A stretch of 11,723 nt of DNA from an uncultured Pseudomonadales bacterium. Lineage in GTDB: Bacteria; Pseudomonadota; Gammaproteobacteria; Pseudomonadales; IMCC2047. The notes beneath the pieces were generated by a model. That model ran no database searches. It had not been told where the DNA came from and worked only from the letters and a program-made list of their open reading frames with translations. The stretch is taken from NCBI GenBank assembly GCA_947258895.1, contig CAMYKE010000008.1, forward strand, positions 1 through 11,723. The letters run 5' to 3'. The translations under genes and the position numbers were made by a program. The first letter of the stretch is position 1; every line of letters starts with the position of its first letter. Shown one piece after another: positions 6,428 through 11,723 of the stretch.

Positions 6428-8257
6428 CTAGCGGCCACGTAAAAACAGCTTGTCAAGCTCGGCAAGGCTGAGCTGCGTCCAGGTGGGCCGGCCATGATTG
6501 CACTGGCCGCTGCGCTCGGTGTGCTCCATTTCGCGCAGCAGGCCGTTCATTTCGGCTATGGTCAACTGGCGGTTAGCGCGAACCGAGCCGTGGCAGGCCA
6601 TGGTACCGAGAATCTCATTGGTGACTTCGCGCACCCGCTCACTGCGACCATGCTCAAGCACATCGGACACCACGTCCCGCACCAGTTGCTCGACATCCGC
6701 GGCGCCCAGCAGCACTGGTACCTGGCGCACCAGGATCGCTTCGGGACCGGCCCGCTGCAGCGCAAAGCCCAGCTGGTTAAACAGCTCGGCCTGGTCTTCT
6801 ACGGCATTGGCCTCACGCTCGCTGACAGCAATATTGATCGGCACCAGCAACGGCTGCGATTGCACGCCTTGCTCATCGTATGAGCGCTTCATCTTTTCGT
6901 AGGTGACCCGCTCATGGGCGGCATGCATATCAACCACCACCAGCCCAGCGGCATTCTGCGCCAAAATATAGACCCCCTGCAATTGCGCCAGCGCGAAGCC
7001 CAGGGGCGGGACCTCCTGGTCCGCGGCGCTGTCGCGATCAACCGTGGCTTGCGCGTCCGACCTGGCGAACCCGGCGCCAGCTTCCTCAACCGCAAAATAG
7101 GCCGCGCTGTGCTCGGCGACGCGAGCGGGAGAAGGCTGCCCGGCGGCAACGCCCGCACGCAATGGAATCGCCGCCTGCAGCGGGCCTGGCTCGGTAACCG
7201 GTTGCATCCATTGGGTTGCACCGGCAGCGCTCGTTTCGGTACGCGCGCTGGCGGGCGTTACTTCCGCCAGGGCACGATGCAGCGTGCTGAACAGAAAATC
7301 ATGTACAGTACGGCCATCGCGAAACCGCACCTCGTGCTTGGTCGGGTGGACATTAACATCGACGATCGCCGGATCCAGCTCCAGATAGAGGATAAAGGTC
7401 GGGTGCCGACCGTGATACAGCACATCCCGATAAGCCTGGCGCACCGCATGGGAGACCAGCTTGTCCCTTACCACGCGGCCATTTACAAAAAAATACTGCA
7501 GGTCGGCCTGGCTGCGTGAAAACGTCGGCAACCCAACCCAGCCATGCAAGCGCAGCCCGCCACTCGACACGTCTACACTGACCGCATTCTGCATAAACGC
7601 GCTGCCACAAACCGTCATTACCCGGCGCTCACGCTCCAGTTGTGACTCGGCAGCACGCAAGCTGTGTACCATCCGCTGGTTGTGCTGAACCGAGAAGCCG
7701 ACGTCAAAGCGGCTCAATGCAAGCCGTTTTACAACCTCCTCGAGATGCCGAAACTCGGTTTTTTCGGTACGCAGGAATTTGCGTCGTGCCGGCGTATTAA
7801 AGAACAGATCGCGCACTTCAACACTGCAGCCGAGCGGGTGAGCTACCGGTGTCGTCCGCGGCGCCATATCCTTTCCCTCGGATTCGACCTTCCAGCCCTC
7901 CGCCTGATCAGCGGTGCGGGCGCTAAGCACCAGCCGCGCAACGGACGCAATACTGGCGAGCGCCTCGCCCCGAAATCCCAGGGTGGCAACCTCCTGCAGA
8001 TCCTCGATACTCGTGATCTTGCTGGTTGCGTGTCGATTTACCGCGAGCGGCATGTCATCGGGATGGATACCCTCGCCGTTATCACGCACGCGAATCAGCT
8101 TCGCACCGCCGCTCTCGACCTGGATATCGATCTGGGTAGCGCCGGCATCGAGTGAATTCTCGAGCAATTCCTTGACGACCGAAGAGGGCCTTTCAACAAC
8201 CTCCCCGGCCGCAATTTGATTGGCCAGGCGGTTGGGGAGCATATGGATTCGGGGCAT
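6428..8257 (-). CDS. mutL: DNA mismatch repair protein MutL, endonuclease-type
   Basis: MutL is the GHKL ATPase that couples mismatch recognition by MutS to downstream repair. The 609-residue product has the N-terminal ATPase motifs: [20 protein letters not shown] (13-32), DNGEGI (59-64), ATSKI (77-81) and [10 protein letters not shown] (94-103). It also has [11 protein letters not shown] (152-162), [12 protein letters not shown] (301-312) and a variable linker (about 335-415). The C-terminal dimer domain contains [12 protein letters not shown] (443-454), which fits the D-x-H-A-x2-E-x4-E metal site of nuclease-type MutL. It also has ACHGSVR (554-560), CNHGRP (586-591) and a terminal FLR (605-607). 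E. coli MutL lacks these because MutH does the nicking. The ATG at 8257 gives the family N-terminus but has no Shine-Dalgarno sequence. It lies 146 bases after amiB. Confidence 0.97.
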   Translation of the reverse strand: MPRIHMLPNRLANQIAAGEVVERPSSVVKELLENSLDAGATQIDIQVESGGAKLIRVRDNGEGIHPDDMPLAVNRHATSKITSIEDLQEVATLGFRGEALASIASVARLVLSARTADQAEGWKVESEGKDMAPRTTPVAHPLGCSVEVRDLFFNTPARRKFLRTEKTEFRHLEEVVKRLALSRFDVGFSVQHNQRMVHSLRAAESQLERERRVMTVCGSAFMQNAVSVDVSSGGLRLHGWVGLPTFSRSQADLQYFFVNGRVVRDKLVSHAVRQAYRDVLYHGRHPTFILYLELDPAIVDVNVHPTKHEVRFRDGRTVHDFLFSTLHRALAEVTPASARTETSAAGATQWMQPVTEPGPLQAAIPLRAGVAAGQPSPARVAEHSAAYFAVEEAGAGFARSDAQATVDRDSAADQEVPPLGFALAQLQGVYILAQNAAGLVVVDMHAAHERVTYEKMKRSYDEQGVQSQPLLVPINIAVSEREANAVEDQAELFNQLGFALQRAGPEAILVRQVPVLLGAADVEQLVRDVVSDVLEHGRSERVREVTNEILGTMACHGSVRANRQLTIAEMNGLLREMEHTERSGQCNHGRPTWTQLSLAELDKLFLRGR

Positions 8258-8403
8258 AGAACAGAAGCGTACAGCGGTTACCTACTGGCCCGCAATATTA
8301 AACCACTCGCAAAAGTTTTAACAGGACTGCTGCAGCGAGGTATGAACCTGAGACTAAACAGGCTGCGCCGCGCCCTGTGACGCCAACCGCTGACCGTTGC
8401 AGG
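8258..8403 (-). other. Intergenic region between amiB and mutL
   Basis: This 146-base gap is the longest in the window and carries no credible gene. On the minus strand, soon after the amiB stop, ACAGG and CCTGT flank eleven GC-rich bases and are followed by TTTAG. That could be a weak attenuating hairpin but it lacks a proper T-tract. Nearer mutL a short AT-rich patch (about TTAAAA, 15 bases, TAATAT) is a poor promoter candidate. The 25 bases before the mutL ATG contain no purine-rich ribosome binding site. Confidence 0.4.
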
Positions 8404-9720
8404 CTAGCTGGAAGGAATCCGGATGACCTGGCCGACCCTGATTTTATTGGTACTCAGGCCGTTCAACTGCTTCAGGCTCGCCATCGTAACGTTGTTACGC
8501 AAGGCTATTTCCGACAAGGTGTCGCCACGCGCGATGCGATACACGCGCCGCTGGCTATCGTTCTGCGCTGCCCAGGCGAGCCACGTTCCCGGTAGTGGAT
8601 TTTCCTGGAAGTAGCTTTGCACTCCACCGAAGATGGCACGCGCCAGCGCCTGCTGGTGCGACGGGGTATTTAGTCGGCCAGCCTCCCGGGGGTTGGATAT
8701 ATAACCCGTCTCGATCAGGATCGAAGGGACATCCGGAGACTTGAGTACCACGAACCCCGCCTGCTCAACGCGCTTTTTGTGTAATTTGGTTACTTTGCCC
8801 AATCGTTTCAGAACATGGCTGCCGGTTGCGACGCTCGCGCGCATGCTCGCCGACATTGACAAGTCGAGCAACACACCCGCCAGCACATCATCCTTATCCT
8901 TTAGGCGCACGCCGCTCTCGCCGCCTATCAGGTCGGCCCGGTTTTCCGACTCCGCCAGCCAGCGCGCCGTCTCACTGCTGGCTCCTTTCTCCGACAATAC
9001 ATAAACCGACGCGCCGCTCGCCTTGGGACTACTGAACGCATCCGCGTGAATGGATATCATCATGTCCGCATTGTGCTGGCGCGCCAGCTGGGTCCGTTTC
9101 CGCAATCCCACATAGTAGTCCGCCTTGCGCACCAGCACCGGCTTGAAGCCCGGCCTGGCGGCAAACAGCGCCTCCAGCTCACGCGCAATCCGGAGAACTA
9201 CGTCTTTTTCCCTCACCCCGCGATGGCCAATAGCACCCGGATCCTCCCCGCCGTGTCCCGCGTCGATCGCAATGATCACATCCCGCTTATCGTCCAGCTT
9301 CCTGGCGACCGCGGGTGACTTGGCTTGCACGGTACGGGGATACAGGTCTACTACCAGTCGATGTCCGTATTGCTGATTCGGGGACAGCACGAAACTGCGG
9401 GGCCGGATCCGGGTGGACAAATCAAGCACCACACGCAGGTCCTTGCCATTACGTGGCGCAAAACGAACCCTGCGGATTATTTCGGGGGGCAATTTGAGTT
9501 TGGAAAGGTTGGCGGTGCTGCTGGTATTGCCGAGGTCTATAACGAGGCGTTCGGGGTTGCTCAAGGTAAATATCTTGTGCTCTGCGCGATCACTGACATC
9601 GAACACAATCCGCGTATGATCGGGTGCGGGCCACACGCGCACACCGTCGATGACTGCTGCCTGTGCCAGTTGTAAGGATAACAGCAATAGACTTGTTAAT
9701 ATTGCTCTACCAGGCTGCAT
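8404..9720 (-). CDS. amiB: N-acetylmuramoyl-L-alanine amidase with AMIN and LysM domains (AmiB type)
   Basis: This periplasmic zinc amidase cleaves the bond between MurNAc and the stem peptide and helps split the septum at division. The 438-residue product has a signal peptide (residues 1-21, Leu-rich core, AQA-type cleavage site). An AMIN domain follows (about 23-128, starting VIDGVRVWPAPDHTRIVFDV), which targets septal peptidoglycan. The Amidase_3 domain (about 148-370) shows the expected metal and catalytic residues: His156 in DAGHGGEDPG, Glu171 in REKDVVL, His225 in ISIHADAF and Glu337 in ILIETGYISN. A C-terminal LysM (393-437, YRIARGDTLSEIALRN..IRVGQVIRIP) binds glycan. Domain order and locus fit AmiB rather than the LysM-less AmiC. 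The insert between His225 and Glu337 (about 245-315) contains the region that in this family forms the autoinhibitory helix relieved by EnvC/NlpD-type activators. AGGGG lies close upstream of the ATG. Confidence 0.95.
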   Translation of the reverse strand: MQPGRAILTSLLLLSLQLAQAAVIDGVRVWPAPDHTRIVFDVSDRAEHKIFTLSNPERLVIDLGNTSSTANLSKLKLPPEIIRRVRFAPRNGKDLRVVLDLSTRIRPRSFVLSPNQQYGHRLVVDLYPRTVQAKSPAVARKLDDKRDVIIAIDAGHGGEDPGAIGHRGVREKDVVLRIARELEALFAARPGFKPVLVRKADYYVGLRKRTQLARQHNADMMISIHADAFSSPKASGASVYVLSEKGASSETARWLAESENRADLIGGESGVRLKDKDDVLAGVLLDLSMSASMRASVATGSHVLKRLGKVTKLHKKRVEQAGFVVLKSPDVPSILIETGYISNPREAGRLNTPSHQQALARAIFGGVQSYFQENPLPGTWLAWAAQNDSQRRVYRIARGDTLSEIALRNNVTMASLKQLNGLSTNKIRVGQVIRIPSS

Positions 9721-9790
9721 TGCCCCTGCCCACTCAATCGTATTATTCTACTGTAGTCGATTATAGCTAATAAGCAAGATTAATAGCTAG
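9721..9790 (-). promoter_or_regulatory. AT-rich gap with candidate amiB promoter
   Basis: This 70-base gap between tsaE and amiB is strikingly AT-rich for the neighbourhood. The minus strand contains a perfect TATAAT (9765-9760) without a good -35, and TAGAAT (9750-9745) with TTATTA 17 bases upstream (9773-9768). Either could start transcription of amiB-mutL-miaA. The downstream pair has the better geometry, though its -35 matches only three of six bases. Confidence 0.38.
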
Positions 9791-9796
9791 CTATAA
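9761..9796. repeat. Inverted repeat TTATAGCTA / TAGCTATAA at the tsaE end
   Basis: A perfect nine-base inverted repeat (9761-9769 and 9788-9796) is separated by 18 bases. It spans the tsaE stop codon and overlaps the TATAAT box. A third, imperfect copy of the TAGCTA core sits in the spacer, so alternative pairings are possible. There is no T-tract. It could be an operator, a weak transcript-end structure, or chance in AT-rich sequence. Confidence 0.5.
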
Positions 9797-10255
9797 CTGA
9801 TTGATTACCATACCACCTTTTGAGTTTTCCGTATGTAACGCCAGAGTGCGCTCACCGCCTGTTGCTTCGATCCTTACAACCAGATCGGGGGTTGGCAGCA
9901 AGCCGGCACCGCGTTCCGGCCATTCCACCAGGCATATCCCCGAGCCGTCAAAATAATCCCGATAGCCCAGGAATTCGAGCTCCTCGGGGTCGCCCAACCG
10001 GTACAGATCAAAATGAAAAATGCGCTCCCCGGCGGTTTGATATGGTTCGACCAGGGTGTAGGTTGGGCTCCTGACTGTTCCGGAAAATCCCAGCCCGGCT
10101 ATTATACCGCGGCACAACGTCGTCTTGCCAACCCCCAGATCACCCTCCAGGTAGACGATCGAACCGGACGGCAAGGCATCGGCGAGCAACCGCCCGAATG
10201 CCAGCATCTCGGCCTCGGTGCGGCATCGCCGTCGCACGCAGCGCGTTGTTGCCAT
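9791..10255 (-). CDS. tsaE: tRNA t6A37 biosynthesis ATPase TsaE
   Basis: TsaE is the P-loop ATPase that, with TsaB and TsaD, is needed to cycle the complex that puts threonylcarbamoyl (made by TsaC) on A37 of ANN-decoding tRNAs. The 154-residue product is close to the E. coli length. It has Walker A GDLGVGKTT (38-46), the family signature SPTYTLVEPY (63-72), FHFDLYRLGDPEELEFLG (80-96) and ICLVEWPERG (106-115). The ATG at 10255 lies ten bases after the nnr stop, so the two are probably co-transcribed. The only purine-rich run, AGGAG, abuts this ATG with no spacing, so ribosome loading may rely on coupling to nnr. The next in-frame candidate (GTG at codon 7) is too far from AGGAG. Confidence 0.95.
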   Translation of the reverse strand: MATTRCVRRRCRTEAEMLAFGRLLADALPSGSIVYLEGDLGVGKTTLCRGIIAGLGFSGTVRSPTYTLVEPYQTAGERIFHFDLYRLGDPEELEFLGYRDYFDGSGICLVEWPERGAGLLPTPDLVVRIEATGGERTLALHTENSKGGMVINQL

Positions 10256-10265
10256 CTCCTGCAGA

Positions 10266-11723
10266 TTACCGCGCCGGATTTACCAGGCCGCGCAGATGCG
10301 CGATCAAGTCAGTCGCCAGCATGCCCCGCTCACCCTCCAGTGCTGCCCGGTCAGCCGCCGCTGCGTGAATACAGACACCCAGTACCGCGGCCTCTTCCAG
10401 CCCGTGGCCCTGCGCCAGCAGACCGCCGAGGATCCCGCTCAGTACGTCGCCCATGCCGCCGCTGGCCATCCCCGGATTACCCTGGCTGCACAGTTGCAGG
10501 GAACTTTCCCCACAGACCAGACTGCCCGCACCCTTGAGCACTGCGACACCCCCGAATTTTTCCTGAAGTGCTCGCACCGCGTCGAACCGGTTCGCCTGCA
10601 CCGCAGCGGTAGTTTGGCCCAACAGGCGTGCGGCCTCGCCCGGATGCGGCGTAATAATCCAGTTGTCCCGCTGGCGATGCGTGGCGCTCGCTGCAGCGAT
10701 CAAATTGAGCGCATCCGCATCGACAACCAACGGTTTTTCCGTAGACAGCACCGCACGCAGAACCTGCTCCGACCAGGCCGCCCTGCCAAGCCCCGGACCC
10801 ACCACGATCACAGTGGCCCGCTCGAGTAGCGGTTCCAGGTCCTGGCCCGAGCCGATGCCGCTTGCCATAACTTCAGGGCAGCGCGCCAGAGCCGCTGGCA
10901 AGTGTTCCGGGCGGGTCGCGAGGGATACCAGGCCAGCGCCCGTCCGACCTGCCGCCTGCGCCGCCATCAGCGTCGCCCCGCCCATACCCGAGTTGCCACC
11001 GACGATCAGCACGTGGCCAAAATCACCCTTGTGGGCGGTTCTCGACCGCGGCGCCAGCAGGGCAGATAATTGCGGCAGGTCAATCCGATGTACAGCGGCC
11101 GTGACCGACCCGTATACCGCGGCCGGCACCTGCAGATCGGCAAAGTACAGTACCCCGGTATGCGCCGGACCCTGCGCCGTCAGCAGCCCCTGCTTGACCC
11201 CGATAAACGTAATCGTCGCGTCAGCATTTATGGTCACGCCAAGGCGCACACCGGTGTCGCTGCACAGGCCCGATGCGATATCAATGGCGAAAATCGGCAG
11301 CGAGCTGGCATTGAGCAGCTCGATCGCCTGCCTGAAGTCGCCGCGTACCTCTCCGCTAAGCCCGGTGCCCAACAGTGCGTCTACCACCAGCTGGCCCTCG
11401 GGGTTCGCCCCGGGTGCAAACTCGTTGATCGCAACGCCCTGTTCGCGCGCCCAGCTGCAGGCCAAACTGGCATCACCACCTGGTTTCGGCGCACTACCCA
11501 CCTGCACCAGCTGCACAGCAAAGCCCCGCCGTTTTGCCAGGCCGGCGATGATATAGCCGTCGCCGCCATTGTTCCCCGAGCCACACCAGATACTGAGGGC
11601 CCTCACCTCAGGATACCGCTCTTGCAAACACGCGAAGGCAGACTCTCCAGCGCTGCGCATCAGCTTGATGCCGGAGATGCCATGGTCCTGGATCGCGCAC
11701 CGGTCGAGCTCACGCACTTGCTC
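10266..11723 (-). CDS. nnr: Bifunctional NAD(P)HX epimerase/dehydratase Nnr, 5' end beyond the window
   Basis: Nnr repairs hydrated NADH and NADPH. The N-terminal YjeF_N half epimerises R- and S-NAD(P)HX, and the C-terminal carbohydrate-kinase-like half dehydrates S-NAD(P)HX using ADP. The frame is open to the right edge (Glu-Gln precede the first in-frame GTG at 11717), and comparison with E. coli Nnr suggests about 10-20 residues are missing. Numbering from the first visible codon, the epimerase half has GSGNNGGDGY (48-57) and VDALLGTGL (114-122). The dehydratase half has AHKGDFGHVLIVGG (230-243), GPGLG (309-313), DADALN (335-340), TPHPGEAARLL (358-368), LKGAG (396-400) and GNPGMASGGMGDVLSG (415-430), with the presumed catalytic Asp426. 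Both halves look intact. It directly precedes tsaE, as in E. coli yjeF-yjeE. Confidence 0.96.
   Translation of the reverse strand, partial: EQVRELDRCAIQDHGISGIKLMRSAGESAFACLQERYPEVRALSIWCGSGNNGGDGYIIAGLAKRRGFAVQLVQVGSAPKPGGDASLACSWAREQGVAINEFAPGANPEGQLVVDALLGTGLSGEVRGDFRQAIELLNASSLPIFAIDIASGLCSDTGVRLGVTINADATITFIGVKQGLLTAQGPAHTGVLYFADLQVPAAVYGSVTAAVHRIDLPQLSALLAPRSRTAHKGDFGHVLIVGGNSGMGGATLMAAQAAGRTGAGLVSLATRPEHLPAALARCPEVMASGIGSGQDLEPLLERATVIVVGPGLGRAAWSEQVLRAVLSTEKPLVVDADALNLIAAASATHRQRDNWIITPHPGEAARLLGQTTAAVQANRFDAVRALQEKFGGVAVLKGAGSLVCGESSLQLCSQGNPGMASGGMGDVLSGILGGLLAQGHGLEEAAVLGVCIHAAAADRAALEGERGMLATDLIAHLRGLVNPAR

Noticed and set aside
5845..6471. Plus-strand open frame of 208 codons opposite miaA
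   Set aside because: It mirrors the whole N-terminal half of miaA, including the P-loop, and has no ribosome binding site or recognisable product.
6391..6495. Longer miaA start at 6495, overlapping mutL
   Set aside because: The extra 35 residues lack similarity to the family N-terminus, which begins just before the P-loop; starts at 6390 or 6402 give the usual length.
10218..10829. Plus-strand open frame of 203 codons opposite tsaE and nnr
   Set aside because: It is antisense to the conserved dehydratase motifs of nnr, and its own translation is Arg/Pro/Gln-rich with no recognisable domain.
1..11723. A new defence, mobile or biosynthetic system hidden in the locus
   Set aside because: All coding space is filled by recognisable core genes in a known order; gaps are below 150 bases and hold no repeats arrays, integrase remnants or extra genes.

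Overview
This window is a compact piece of bacterial core chromosome, almost certainly from a gammaproteobacterium. Every gene I can support lies on the minus strand. In transcription order (right to left) they are: nnr (NAD(P)HX repair; 5' end beyond the window), tsaE, amiB, mutL, miaA, hfq, hflX, hflK, hflC, a DUF2065 small membrane protein, hisZ, and the first 51 codons of purA. This order is the well-known gammaproteobacterial nnr-tsaE-amiB-mutL-miaA-hfq-hflXKC-purA locus. A hisZ between the DUF2065 gene and purA points away from Enterobacteriaceae, which lack hisZ, and toward Pseudomonas-like or marine relatives. The fairly high GC coding sequence and a MutL with an endonuclease-type C-terminal domain agree with that. 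I cannot assign a genus.

Layout. Positions 11723-9721 hold metabolite repair (nnr) and tRNA t6A synthesis (tsaE), then a 70-base AT-rich gap with an inverted repeat. Positions 9720-5434 hold a periplasmic cell-wall amidase (amiB), mismatch repair (mutL) and tRNA A37 prenylation (miaA). A 110-base leader then precedes hfq, which has the clearest Shine-Dalgarno sequence in the window. hflX (ribosome-splitting GTPase) follows 29 bases after hfq. A 119-base gap with a candidate promoter precedes hflK-hflC, the two subunits of the membrane complex that modulates FtsH. A strong intrinsic terminator follows hflC. Beyond it lie the DUF2065 gene, hisZ (regulatory subunit for a short HisG) and purA (adenylosuccinate synthetase).

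The gene products do not form one pathway. They share a conserved superoperon of housekeeping and stress functions: RNA metabolism (TsaE, MiaA, Hfq, HflX), envelope (AmiB, HflKC, DUF2065), DNA repair (MutL) and purine/histidine/nicotinamide metabolism (PurA, HisZ, Nnr). No gap exceeds 150 bases. I see no RNA genes, mobile elements, CRISPR arrays or signs of recent transfer, and no undescribed system. The points worth a second look are regulatory (a terminator inside the gene string, poorly supported translation starts, candidate internal promoters) and the MutL nuclease motifs.
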